Below are positions 12,947-25,467 of a DNA stretch of 64,000 nt, one piece after another (the stretch's first letter is position 1; each line of letters starts with the position of its first letter). The position numbers and the translations under genes are program-made. Below the pieces are notes generated by a model that did no database searches, was not told the origin of the DNA, and saw only the letters and a list, made by a program, of their open reading frames with translations. Source of the stretch: Ananas comosus (taxonomy: Eukaryota > Streptophyta > Magnoliopsida > Poales > Bromeliaceae); assembly GCF_001540865.1 (NCBI RefSeq), contig NC_033635.1:2318916-2382915 (forward strand). The letters run 5' to 3'.

Positions 12947-14365
12947 GTGATCTAATTGGAGGCGCGGAATGAGAGAGTGGATTAATTAATATATACGACT
13001 AGATTCATTTTATTTTATTTTTTAAAAAATTGTGTTTATGTACCTCTCGCTACTATTTAAAATTTTTTAAGTTATCCCTCAGTATTTACAATAATTTTCT
13101 AAAAATCAATTTCATTAGTAAACAGTTAAGTTCAGAACCAGTATATATTTGAAAAAAAAAATCATAATTAAAAGGATATTTTTGGTCAATCAAAATTAAT
13201 TTATCTTTTTTATACGGGATGAGATGTAGGTCACAGGCCTATAGAACTTAGTGATATATACCGCGAAAAAATAAAAAAGGCAGAAAAAAAGGTTCAAGAA
13301 TAAAATAAATTATTATCTGTGAATTCCACGGGTATACGTGTCTCGCATATTAAAATATATATTATCACCTTATTAATTTTATAGATCTACTATAATTATC
13401 AACTTATTATTTTTTTAAAAAAAAATGTGTGAATTTTTGTATTGTGTAGCACAACATGACTTTCTCTGCGAGGAGGGGAAGGTGGGCACTGGTTTCCTCA
13501 CTAGTCATGCCCAGTTGCCGCACGTTTTTCATTATAGTTTTTTTGAAGAGGGGGTGGTGGGGGATTTTTGAAGCTGAGGGATTAATATATTTTAGCCGCA
13601 TGTGTTTGTGTCCTTGCACGGGAGAAATCTAGGGGTGGTTAGCTGTTTATGGTGGGTTAATTGGTGGCTCCATCTTTTTCTGGTAGTGGGGCTTCAGCTT
13701 TTGCAATTTTATCTTTTTTTAATTAATTTTTATTTTTTATATATATTTACTGTCTCTTGTGCAAATGATAAAAAAATTGATAATTAATTTTTTAAGTCTC
13801 AAATTTGAAACTTATTTGATTCGCGTTGCGGGTAATATGCTATATTTCTTTCAAAAATATTTATGTTTTTTTTTGCTTATGAGTAAAGTAAACCTTAGCA
13901 AAGCGTGGATTGGGACAAAAAAATCAGGTTAGATTTAGTAGGTTTTGTAATTTTGGTTGGCCGAATTTGATGTGAGCCTTGTATAGCAATTCTAAGATCG
14001 AGCTCTTTCTGATTTGATCGAAGCAGAGAGGGCTAGATAAGAAAGTCTTGGTGCTTGGTTTGGTCGATAAAAGAGTTTCAACATTTTCGTGCAAATATTT
14101 CTACTAGCCAAATGGTTCGCGCAGCACTGATTCGGAACAACTTAAGAAAGACGAATCTGAGTTACTTTTGTTTTAGTTCGGTGAAACGAGATTTAAGATG
14201 ACGGTTTAGTCGGTTCTACATATCAAGTAGTTTCACTACTTCAAAAGGCAAGCACAACCAAAATTTTTCTACGTTCTTCGACATAGTGGAACGATAACAT
14301 TCTAGTTATATCGATTTATGAACCAGATTTGTTGATATTAACTTTGCTTGTAAATAAGGAGAAAA

Positions 14366-14421
<56 letters not shown>

Positions 14422-14999
14422 CGGTGTTATCTTCACTTAGTACCTGCCTGAGATTATATATTCTTAAGTTCCGCTCGCCTCCATTAAGCGGGTAGCGTGC
14501 TATTTATTTCTCAAAAAAATATATTTGGTGTTATCACTACTCTTAACAAGTTAATTTATCTTCAAACAACTCTCTTTCGTTGTCGTGCCTCTCCCTATCT
14601 ATGGACCAATTCATCAACTGGGTGGAGAGGCGAAACTTCATTTTTCACATCCTTTTTCCTCTGTTTTTTGTTGTATTATGTTGATTATATAAACTTTTTC
14701 TTGAAGATTCTCCATTTTAGCCACTGTGTTTGAACCGTATACCGCCGAAAGAGAGATATTTCTCATTTGTTCACTTTTCTTTCCTTTTTCTAATTTTCTA
14801 TTTTTTTCTCATATGCATGATTAGAAGTACTTCCTCATATTCATAGTCGGTACTGTAGTTGTCACGACGCTTCATTTCTCTTTCCTTAAAAATTAATGAG
14901 TGATTCAATTCAATGTACTCTCTACCAAAGTACGGAAAAAAGACAATAAAAAAACGTTGTAACTATGTTCAACGCTTGGAGCAATTTAAGAATCATTTA
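12946..14999. other. Intergenic, no gene recognised
   Basis: AT-rich sequence upstream of the lipoxygenase gene. It contains a long (TA)n tract at about 14370-14416. The open frames here are short and lack any recognisable protein pattern. Confidence 0.6.
14370..14416. repeat. (TA)n microsatellite
   Basis: More than 20 consecutive TA units. Confidence 0.95.
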
Positions 15000-15008
15000 T
15001 TTAACTTA

Positions 15009-15802
15009 GCGCTTTTTTTTTGCATTTAGTCCCCGATAAATTTTTATTTTAAAATTAGTCCTGTCAAAATTTAATTTGTAAAAATGACTCTGAGCCTCCC
15101 ACGCAGGCGCCACGTCAATGCCACGCAGGCAGAGTCGGGGTCCGTGTGTTAAGTTGAACACGGTGAACTATTCACCGTGTTCAAACACGGTGAATGATTC
15201 ACCGTGTTTAGTACGTATTTTTATTGAAAAGAGGAATAGGGAGTAGGAATGTCAAGAGTAATGGATATCTGAAATATTATCCGAATCCAAACCCGAATAA
15301 ATTATATATATATATATACATAATTTTTTTTGTTTATTTATACAATATATAAAATATTTAATAATTTTTATTTCTTAGATCTTCATTCAACGGTATAGAT
15401 TTTTAAAAATCGCTGGATTCAGGTTCGAATTTCGAGTTTTTGGTCGGATAAGGATATAGGTATGAATTTTTAAAATCCGTCGGGTTCGGATCCGGGTTTG
15501 GATTTTAATTTGATTTTCGGGTTCGGGTTCGGATTTTTGAAAAAGAGAGGAAAATGAATACAAATTTCCTATTCCTCTTTTCAATATACAAAAAATATGT
15601 ACCAAACATGGTGAATGGTTCACCGTGTTTAGACACGGTGAATGGTTCACTGTGTTTAACTTAACTACCGCCCCCAGCCCCGCCCGCGTGACGCTGATGT
15701 GACGCCTGCGTGGCAGACCTAGGGCCATTTTTGCAAATTAAATTTTGACATGGCTATTTTTAAAATAAAAATTTGTCAGGGGACTAAATGCAAAAAAAGC
15801 CC
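15009..15802. mobile_element. Mutator-like foldback MITE with CACGGTGAA palindromes, copy 1
   Basis: Both flanks carry the same 9-bp target duplication TTTAACTTA (15000-15008 and 15803-15811). The terminal inverted repeats start GCGCTTTTTTTTTGCATTTA on the left and GGGCTTTTTTTGCATTTA on the right (reverse complement), and pairing extends roughly 170 bases inwards, past a shared CCACGCAGGCG block. Just inside each arm are two palindromes of the form AACACGGTGAA-N-TTCACCGTGTT. The centre holds inverted CGGGTTCGGAT-type motifs. No transposase frame is present. A 9-bp duplication and long TIRs are characteristic of the Mutator superfamily. Confidence 0.85.
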
Positions 15803-15880
15803 TTTAACTTATGAAATGTGCAAGTACCTGTGATTTTATCATGAGATGTGCAATACCTGTTATTTTTATCATTTTTTAAA

Positions 15881-16491
15881 GAGTTAATTGCATATACTTT
15901 CCTGCAAACATGGTGAATTACAGATATATCCCCACAAAGCTCAACTTTCATAAGTTATTCCTGCAAAAGTCCTAATGTATTCAGATATATCCCTCTGGTT
16001 AGGATCCATTAGAGAGTTGTTGATTTTTTAACAGTATAGTTGTGAAATAACAATTTTGCTCTTGCCCTCTTCCTCTTCAGGTTACCAGAGCGGACGGTGG
16101 CGGCGGCAACGGTGACTTTGCGGAGCTTGTCGGGGTTGCGGCCAACGAGGACGAGGAAGAGGCGGAAAGCGAAGGCGAGGCCGATGCCGTCGGAAGCGCC
16201 TGTGACAACGGCCCACATGGGCACCACGACGGCGACGACGATCGAATCATCGACGATAATGACAAAGAAGAAAAAAGAGGAGAAAAGGAGGAGGAAAAGG
16301 AGGATATGGAGAAGAAAAGGAAAAAGAAGAAGCATAAGAGGAAGAGAAAGAAGAAGGGCAAAATTGTTAATTTACATTATTAATTAAAAGGGTTAATTTA
16401 TATTTTTGCAGAAATAACTTACGAAAGTTGAGCTTTGCAGAAATATATCTGTAATTTATCATGTTTGCAGGGACGTGTATGTAATTAACCC
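15881..16491. mobile_element. Pack-MULE-like element A carrying a KCR gene fragment
   Basis: A perfect 9-bp duplication TTTTTTAAA flanks the element (15872-15880 and 16492-16500). The TIRs start GAGTTAATTGCATATAC on the left and GGGTTAATTACATACAC on the right (reverse complement) and pair over about 90 bases, including CTGCAAACATG and ACAGATATAT blocks. Inside, on the minus strand at about 16079-16220, is a GC-rich fragment encoding [18 protein letters not shown] and [11 protein letters not shown]. This is the Rossmann nucleotide-binding start of very-long-chain 3-oxoacyl-CoA reductase. A GAA/AAG-rich low-complexity block (16258-16360) follows. No transposase is seen. Confidence 0.82.
16079..16220 (-). 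pseudogene. Captured fragment of very-long-chain 3-oxoacyl-CoA reductase (KCR)
   Basis: The minus-strand frame keeps the short-chain dehydrogenase cofactor motif TGASDGIG and the [11 protein letters not shown] strand that follows it in KCR1/GL8-type reductases of fatty acid elongation. A short piece between them (family AFAFRLARxGL) is missing after AFRL, and the catalytic S/Y/K part is absent, so this cannot encode an enzyme. It lies wholly inside Pack-MULE-like element A. Confidence 0.75.
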
Positions 16492-16572
16492 TTTTTTAAA
16501 TGAACACTACTTGGATCAATTGCAAAATTTATTCAACTTATCATGTGCAACAAGGACCATTGCCTTTTTATN

Positions 16573-17103
16573 TAGACATTTTATATCTTGAAGTAAAAAC
16601 CCATATCCATAAATTAAGCTAAAGGAAGGGGGAAACAAATCATTACACTAGTAAATGTGTCATGTTTTATTTTTTTTTTCCCCATTTTCATTTTTATGGG
16701 GAATTGAATTTTAAAGTTAAAACAAACACTACACTCTTCAAATTTAATTTAAATTTTAACTGCAGAATTTTTGGAGTAAAGTGTGTTTTTCAAGGTAAAG
16801 CTAACACTGTTACAAGGGCTTAAAATATATATACTAATTAACTTTCAATCTCTGGAGAACATCCCATTAAAATATTTTTTTATTCAATATTTTTATTTAG
16901 ATTAGTGCGTGGCATTTTTTAAAATTTGGGAATCTTTTAAAAATTTTTTATTTTATTTTTATTTTTATTTTCCATATGAGCACTCCTAGATCTGCGTTGA
17001 CCAAGGTGGGTACGTGGCGTCCAAAGTGGCCGCTGGTTTTGGACAAAATAGCTACACTAAAATGGTGGGTTGCTGACGTCAGCAAGAACCCCCCTTAAAA
17101 TTC

Positions 17104-17106
<3 letters not shown>
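16573..17106. repeat. 534-bp direct duplication, unit 1
   Basis: Reads the same as 17159-17692 wherever compared, with equal length (534 bases, offset 586). It is directly preceded by the window's only N (16572) and followed by a run of 42 A (17107-17148) and a 10-base spacer. No protein is encoded. The exactness and the adjacent N suggest an assembly join rather than an old duplication. Confidence 0.9.
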
Positions 17107-17151
<45 letters not shown>

Positions 17152-17158
17152 TAACCTT

Positions 17159-18143
<985 letters not shown>

Positions 18144-18218
18144 TCTTTGGGTGGGAAACAAAAAAGAAAAACAAAAGAACGTTCGAGACAACTGTATCTG
18201 TCGTTCACATAGATTTAA

Positions 18219-19346
18219 TTAAGGAAAAATTTTCTATGTGTCCCTATAAAAACACGTATTTATAGAAATATCTCTATAAAATTAAAATATCTTAAATATT
18301 TTTATAAATATAAAAAAATTTCAAAGTATCCTTCTGAATAAATTTTAACATACCATTTTTCATAATTGTCCTTTCAAATGTTCCAACAATTACTAATGAG
18401 GGGTTAATTTCATTTATACCCCTCTAAACGTTCAAAATATCATGAATATATTTATAAATTTGATTATACAACAAATATCTATATAAATACTTGCTATTTT
18501 ATAAATATGCTCTCGTCGTTAACTTCCGCCCCTCCACCTAAGTCTATCTTAGATAGGTTATCGTGATTAGTGAAAATGCTTATTTTATCCTAAATTTTTT
18601 AAAATTTTTTGAAATAGCACTTTAATATGATGAAATGTATAACAAATAAACTTTAAAAACTACCCCTCACTAATAATTAGTTTAGATAAAGGTACAAGGG
18701 TTCAATTTAAATACTATTAAAATATTAATAAACGTTAATTAGCCACTTTGTTGTTTAGTATATTTGCATTTCGCCACCCTTTATTATAAAATTTTATCAG
18801 ATAATCTGAGTTTTTCTTTAAAATTTTGTAAATAATATTGAATATTTTAATTATAATTTCAAATCTAGTAAGCAATTTTATACTCTATAGTTAATTATAA
18901 AACTTTGTAACTCAAATCTAGTTAAAGAAAAGACTTTGTAATTTTCAGCTTTTTATTCTTTTCTCTCTTCCTTTCAAAAAGATTCATAAACATCAATAAT
19001 ATATATAAATCTTACAGAAATCAATGTAAAAATCTAACTAAATAACATATACAGATTTCATAAGTAAGCCTAAATAATTATAGTAAAAGCTGATATTTAA
19101 ATTTATGAAAATTTTAAATTTATAGAGCATTTACAAAAGTTATAACTTTTACTAATAATTGGAACATTTAAAATGACAACTTTGAAAAGGATAAAATTGT
19201 TATTTTGGTTGCCGTTATTGTGAATTTTAACAGAAATTTATTTGAAGAATATTTTTAAAAGTTTTCTATATTTTGAGTTTCAATTTTTATAGGGCATTTA
19301 TATATATAAATATGTGCTTTTAGAGGGGGGCACAAAAAATTTTCCC
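18219..19346. mobile_element. Mutator-like foldback element, AT-rich
   Basis: A 9-bp duplication TAGATTTAA flanks it (18210-18218 and 19347-19355). Inverted ends pair imperfectly: GGAAAAATTTTCTATGTGTC on the left with GGGAAAATTTTTTGTGCCCC on the right (reverse complement), followed by complementary CTATAAAAA blocks. The body is AT-rich and non-coding, and may hold a nested GGGTTAATT-type end near 18395. Confidence 0.6.
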
Positions 19347-19553
19347 TAGATTTAAAATCTATATTATTTACTTGATGATTAATTAATAAAATTGTCTTTT
19401 ATTGATAATTGTCCTTATCAAAATTTATGCATGCCAGTAATGCCACGCAATATATAGAGCACAAAGCAATTGCACCCTCCTGGCTTGGATAGTGGTCCTT
19501 GAAAGAGATTCTTTCGCCGCATCAGTAATAATGCTGTATAATAATAAAAAATT

Positions 19554-20226
19554 AGGTTAATTTCATATAAGTCTCTGCAAACATAGTGAATAACAGATAT
19601 ATTCCTGTAAAGTTTAATTTTCATAAGTTAATCCTGCAAAAATCCTAATATATTCAGATATGTTCCTACCGCTAATCTCTGTTAGACAAATCTAATTAAC
19701 CACAGTTAAAATACTTAATCATGGTCAGTTAATAAGGTAAAATGATATTTTTATCCTTCTTCATCTTCCTCTCCTGCTTCTTCTTCTTCTTCGTATCTTC
19801 ATGTTCCTCCTCCTTTTCTTCTCCATCTTCTTCTTCTTCGTCGTCGTCGTCGATGATCCAATCGTCGTCGCCGTCGTGGTGCCTGCGTGGGCCATCGTCA
19901 CGGGCGCCTCCGACGGCATCGGCCACGCCGTAGCCCCAACAAGCTCCGCAATTCCGTTGGCCGCAACCCCGACAAGCTCCGCAAGGTCGCCGTCACTGCC
20001 GCCGCCGTCCACTCCCAAGCCGGAAGAGGAAGAGGAAGAGGAAGAGGGTAAAATTATCATTTCACACATCTGTTGTTAAAAAATTAACAGTTTTCTAACT
20101 GATCTCAACCAGAGGAACATATCTGAATACATTAGGATTTTTATAGAGATAACTTATGAAAATTAAATTTTGCAGAGATAAATTTACTATTCATTATGTT
20201 TGCGGGGACTTATATGAAATTTACCC
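19554..20226. mobile_element. Pack-MULE-like element B carrying a KCR gene fragment
   Basis: A perfect 9-bp duplication TAAAAAATT flanks it (19545-19553 and 20227-20235). TIRs start AGGTTAATTTCATATAAG on the left and GGGTAAATTTCATATAAG on the right (reverse complement) and continue through GCAAACATA and ACTTATGAAAATTAA-type blocks. The interior holds a TTC/TCC-rich low-complexity block (about 19756-19850) and then a GC-rich coding-like fragment at 19880-20025. It is a diverged sister of element A (15881-16491), with the captured piece in the opposite strand orientation. Confidence 0.82.
19880..20025 (+). pseudogene. Captured KCR fragment, second copy, frameshifted
   Basis: The plus strand reads [12 protein letters not shown] and then loses the frame. 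In another frame the following bases still encode [14 protein letters not shown], matching the fragment in element A. A CCCCxACAAGCTCCGCAA motif is duplicated within it. The reductase active site is absent. Confidence 0.7.
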
Positions 20227-20647
20227 TAAAAAATTTGTAATTTCTCTGCTACTCATATATGGCAAAAATTAGTATACATGGGATAATTTTACTATTCACT
20301 AACAGCCAAATATATGTGCTTTAGTGGCGAGTCATTCTGAAGTTCGAACCTCTTGATCTTGTAATGGCTAATGCTTGATCAGTTTTTAATTCTAACGTCT
20401 AGTGATATTGTTGGTTAGACAATAATTTTGATCCAAAAGATAACTCTAAATTAATGTTATACTAAATTTACTCAAGTGGAATTTAGTTGGTTTTTTATTG
20501 GAGTTGTGCATAAATGGATTGACACTCCTAGAAAAACTGCTTAACCTATTAGGGACATTTAAATTTTAATGAGACAAGACATTGCTAAGAAAGAGGAAAC
20601 TGCATGTGCATTGTGTATATCTTTGCATGTGGTGTTGTGAAACTTCT

Positions 20648-20992
20648 GAAAAACTTCAAATACCACCCCTGTAGTTTCGCACTTTCTCACTTTAGTTTAA
20701 AGTATATTACTTTTATATTCTGTGATTTTTTTAAAATTTTTTTTTATTCCCTCCATTAATTTTTTTATTAAATCAGTGACAAAGTTAAAACTAAAGGATA
20801 CTAAAGTAAATATTCGATAAATTATAGGTGGGGTATTTGAAATTTTTTATATATAATTTAACGAAATATTAACGAAGGATCTGACGAAAAGAGAAAAATA
20901 AAATCATAAGGTACTAAATTGATATACTTTAAACTACAGGAAACTAAAGTGAAAAAGTATGAAACCACAAGGGTAGTATTTAAAGTTTACCC
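20648..20992. mobile_element. Mutator-like MITE, AAACTTCAAATA family, copy 1
   Basis: The inverted ends read AAAACTTCAAATACCACCCC on the left and GGGTAAACTTTAAATACTAC on the right (reverse complement), continuing into CACTTTxTCACTTTAG on both arms. The flanks TGAAACTTCT and TAAAACTTTT are an imperfect (8 of 10) target duplication. Related copies lie at about 34154 and 41662. Confidence 0.65.
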
Positions 20993-23357
20993 TAAAACTT
21001 TTAAGCTGCTTTTCTTTTATTTTCTTTTTTCCCCTAATTATTTGTTGACATACTCGACTTTTGAACTTGTCATTGCATGTTCTTGAACCATTTTACGTAG
21101 CATCAGAAAAAAAAAAAAGAGGAAAAAGTAAATGGATCGGGCCATATGATGGACCATTGATGTTTCGGATCGGATTTGTAGTTTGGGTCTGGTTCATACA
21201 TTCTTATGAAAAAGGAACAACCCTTCAACAGCCCAACATGCCAAGTGCACTTTTAGTTTTATTTTTTCTTTTCTCTTCTTTTTTTGAGGGGATAAAAAAA
21301 AAAGTGCATTATTTTTAGGTTTACAAAATTTGATTTGTGGCCCCAGCACTATTCTTCTTTGATTCACCAACTTTTCTATGATTCATTATGCAATAAGAAA
21401 ATTTGTACAAGAGGAGTTTGCGTGAATGCAGACAAAGACACATAGACGACCAAAAACAAACGTAGTAAAAGTGATAAGTTTTTAGAGTTGGCTCTTGCAG
21501 TTTTAAGAGATGGTTTTCGCAAAATCCGTGATATAGCATTTTATTCTATATAACACTCAGCTCTTAAACTTTTGGCTAACATTCGGGTTAGATTCGAAAT
21601 GTAACGACCCGACCCGCTAATAAAAATAACTCGTTTGGCCCAATTGGCTCAAAATGTTTGAGTCTGATTATCGTTACTAAGGTTCTAGATCATTATATAC
21701 AATTGTTGCAACTTTAGGGCGGATAATTATCATCAGTAGGAAATCAGATCCCGTGCCGATCGTCCAGAAGTCTCTAATAGAAAGGTGTAATGTTGGTCGA
21801 GTCGCGTGGAATTCGGAAAATGATTCGGCCCAGCTCTTGGCCCGAACCAGTTTGGACTGGGCCGCGCCACGCCATGCCGGATCATGAGCAAGCCTATTTT
21901 TATATTTTTCTTAAACTTTTATAATTTGTTTAAAATTTCTAAACTTCTAATTTTTTATATTAATTTTATAAATAATTTATTCAATAAATAAATTTTAGAT
22001 AATTTTCTAGGAAAATTATTTACAATTTGAATTTTGAGTAGCTTAAATTATTTCTTGAGAGGGGAAAAAGGGTCCAAATATTTTTAAACATTAATTACCC
22101 CTCATGGATGTTAATTTGGATTTTCCAGATCATTAGCACATAAAATCAAGACGTGAGTATTGAAAGTATATAGTATTAAAAAAAAATTAAGAAATATCTA
22201 TATCTTAACTTATAACTCATATGTCTGTGTATGTAACGCAACAAATATTTGTGCAAGGTCAGATATGTAGATTGGGTATAATATAAAACGAATCATATCG
22301 AATTTAATCCAGAATGGGATTACTATTAATGCTAGCCTTTGAATATTTGAACTTAATCCTCTTTGATGGACATTATTGAACTCGATCTAGATAAAAGCAG
22401 TTCAGAACTAGACCTAAACTAAGTTTATATATCGAGTATTACTACGGGTCCTATATATACGAACGATTGATGTGCTTTCGTATATATTACACCGATCGTC
22501 GATAGATTTGTGGATCATATTGCTTGACAATCTCACACTTTTGTGTTCTCAATCCTGTTTCAAAATGTATTCTCAATCCTGTACCAAATGCAAATATATA
22601 GCTAGGGCTACAGCAGATCCACTACAATTAACATCCATCAAAGGGACAGGAACTAGAGCTCGCACTCGAGTACAATGATCATCATAGTGTTGTTTATTAA
22701 TACCATTAAAGGATGCACCATTACAACCCCTGCATGTTGAATGGCCTCTTCCTATTCGCAGGAAAAAAAATAAAAAAAAAGGCTTTTTAAACCTTCCACC
22801 AACCTTTTAATTAATGATCTACACCTCCTTTTCCGTTGCAGTTTAAATTCGAATCCGATCCATACTAGTTGCAGCAACCACAAAAATTAAAGGTGTTAAT
22901 TCATAACATAAGAAAAGTACTTTTGAAAATTATGATTCTCACTTAAGCAATTACTCAGTGTCGCACGCCGATGCCATCAAATGATAAAATTGAACATTCC
23001 TATGGACCACATTGTCCTCCCGTGTAGGTATTATTAGTCCAGCGATAAAGGTACCAAATGCACGGATCATTGTTTAGAGTTTAGATCGCTGCGGTACGAG
23101 CAGTAGAAGCCGCGCAATGTCGCTTTGCAGATTCAGTTAGGGCGTGCTTGGTACATACAAAGTTTACAGCCCATCGCACTCCCGAGTTCGTTGATCAAAC
23201 TCAGGCATTGCACGCCATGCACGCACCCATGCACGACGTTGTCAGTTCGCGATATTCGTACCTGGGTCCAGTGTGGGACCAAATGAGAAACAATCTTCGA
23301 GATCGACCAAGAGTTTTACACGCTTAACGTACACTTGAGGGAGAGTAGTACATTGTT

Positions 23358-23516
23358 TTTTTTTTTTTTTTGAGAGAGAAAGATAGCATGCTATCCGTTT
23401 CGTTTATTTCATTTAGAAATAAACTTAGCTGGAAATGTGAATCAACTAGGATTCAAACTTAGATCTCGGATACCAACCATCAAGCCCTTTTGCCACTTAC
23501 GCTAAGGACGGTCGGT
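23358..23516 (-). mobile_element. tRNA-derived SINE, copy 2
   Basis: Full-length copy on the minus strand, with its poly(A) tail (T run at 23358) at the left. The flanks AGAGTAGTACATTGTT and AGAGTAGTACGTTGTT form a target duplication with one mismatch. Confidence 0.85.
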
Positions 23517-24438
23517 AGAGTAGTACGTTGTTACTGTATATTAGTAATTATGTATACACTCTCTAAGTTTAGTAATGGTGATGTAGCTTTACTGAGCATA
23601 TTAGTGAGGTCTATAATTAGGCTTAATTGAATGTCTGATTTTTGTGGGCTAACTTTATAAAAATATATTTTAAAAGGCACCTTTGAAGAATGTGTAAGGA
23701 GATTAACTAATAAGTCTAAATGTTCAATAAATTAAATCTTAATTTCGACACCTCTTTTATGATATTTTTATGTACTGGCAATAGTTTTTAACTAAGCAAT
23801 CTGAGCATTAAGGTTGGCAATTTTCGACACGATCGGATAATCAGACGCGTTCCGAAGGGAATTTTATGAGTTTGGGTTTGGTCTAAATGGGTTTGGGTTG
23901 CAAATAAATTGATCCGCCGAATCTGTTTATTAAATGGGTTATACACGGGTCAATGAGCCTAACCCGCTAGATCCGCCAAGCCCAATCAAGATTTATGTAC
24001 ATATATCTTAAACGTTAACAAATGGCCGGAGTTTTATATGCTCTTATACCTGGTAGATATATGAATATTAAATGAGTTAAATGGGTTATCCCAATTTTGA
24101 ACCGATGAATAGTATCTTATTCGTGTACTTAAATTTTGCCTAAAATTATTTTTTTGGGGGTAAAAGTAGTGAAAATTCTGTACTCCTGGAATTTTTTGAA
24201 TCTTAGACGGATTAAGAAGATTACATAAGTTACATCAGCTTCATAAGTTATGATCCTTTTTTATATAAATTCTGATCAAACTATATATATTTTTTCTATT
24301 GAACAGATCATGTTTGTATTTACAATTTTTACTTATTGAGCGAATAATATTTCTAGGAACATATGCATTTTTTACGAAAAAAAAATGACGTGTTCGTTGT
24401 ATTATATAATGTATATTTGCGTTTCATCATCCAAAAAT

Positions 24439-24806
24439 AGATTTTTTTTATAATTAGCCCTCTAAAAATAATTATTTTAAAAATAATTTCAGCAAATTTA
24501 AATTTACAAAAATGACCCTAGTCTTACCATGTAGGCGCTACGTTAGCGCCATGTGGGCCGGGCTGAGCCAGATAGTTAAGTTAAACACGGTGAACCATTC
24601 ACCGTGTTTAAATACGGTGAATGGTTGACCGTGTCTGGAGAATGTTTGAACACGGTAAATAATTCATCGTGTTCAACTTAACAGCCCAACCCGTCCATGT
24701 GGCGCTGATGTGGTGCCTGCATGACAAGATCAGAGCCATTTTTATAAATTTAAATTTGGCGGAAATTTTTTTTTTTCAGGAAGCTAATTGCAAAAAAAAA
24801 AAGCCC
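24439..24806. mobile_element. Mutator-like foldback MITE with CACGGTGAA palindromes, copy 2
   Basis: A perfect 9-bp duplication TCCAAAAAT flanks it (24430-24438 and 24807-24815). Inverted ends: AGATTTTTTTTATAATTAG on the left, GGGCTTTTTTTTTTTGCAA on the right (reverse complement). It shares the palindromes (AAACACGGTGAACCATTCA and its complement) and the AGGCGCTACGT/GGCGCTGATGT arms with the copy at 15009 but lacks that copy's long centre. Confidence 0.85.
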
Positions 24807-24815
24807 TCCAAAAAT

Positions 24816-25467
24816 TTAAAAATATTTTTAGATTTTTAGCAGCAAAAAAAAAAACTAATAAAATAAGCAAATAAAACTGGAATATGTAAAATAGTATCGA
24901 AGCATGTTTTTTCTATATATCTTTATTATCTGGACGCCACCTCTGCAGCGAGCATGATTAATTCCCCGGAATTGAGGCCATCATTCTGCATTAAATTACT
25001 CCGCCCGTTTTAATTAACTGACACCAGTCCGACAAATCCACCACTACCCTCCTTTCCCTTCCCTTTTTCTTTTCTTTCCGTTACGGAAGAAGCAGAAGAT
25101 TCAAAATTTTCCACACTATCCTCTGCCACCACTCTCCCCACTCACACACACACACACACACACAGAGCAGAGTCCCCAGCAACATCAACAACAACAACGA
25201 CAACAATAAAAGTACCGTTTCCTTTCCTTTTCCACCATTCGCCCTTCAAATATTCTCTCCTCTCCCCTCTTCTTGTTTTTGTTTATCTTTCCTTTCTTTC
25301 TTTCCAGCTACCTTTTCCCCCACCAATACCATGTTCGCTCTCGTTCCACTCGCATATCCTTTTTTAACTTAATTTATCCACCACATTTAACAACTCTCAA
25401 TCTCAATCTCTAGTAGTGCTTCTAAGTAAGTAGTAGTTCTAACACCACCCCCCCCCCAACCATAACC
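24816..25467. promoter_or_regulatory. Subtilase upstream region
   Basis: Sequence between the MITE and the subtilase start. It turns C/T- and C/A-rich from about 25030, with a (CA)n tract at 25140-25163 and a pyrimidine-rich leader-like stretch (25200-25320). No TATA box can be chosen with confidence. Confidence 0.4.

Larger units (their letters stand above)
20236..24429. other. Intergenic, no gene recognised
   Basis: Apart from the MITE at 20648 and the SINE at 23358, this is AT-rich sequence without a supported gene. A block at about 21600-21860 (starting TGTAACGACCCGACCC) is GC-richer and resembles the edge of a Ty3/Gypsy-type LTR, and 23830-24000 has GGGTTTGGG/CCGCCAAGCCC motifs common in plant repeats; neither can be delimited. 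Confidence 0.5.

Noticed and set aside
21598..21860. Possible solo LTR starting TGTAACGACCCGACCC
   Set aside because: The start resembles Ty3/Gypsy LTRs, but no matching end, flanking duplication or second LTR was found.
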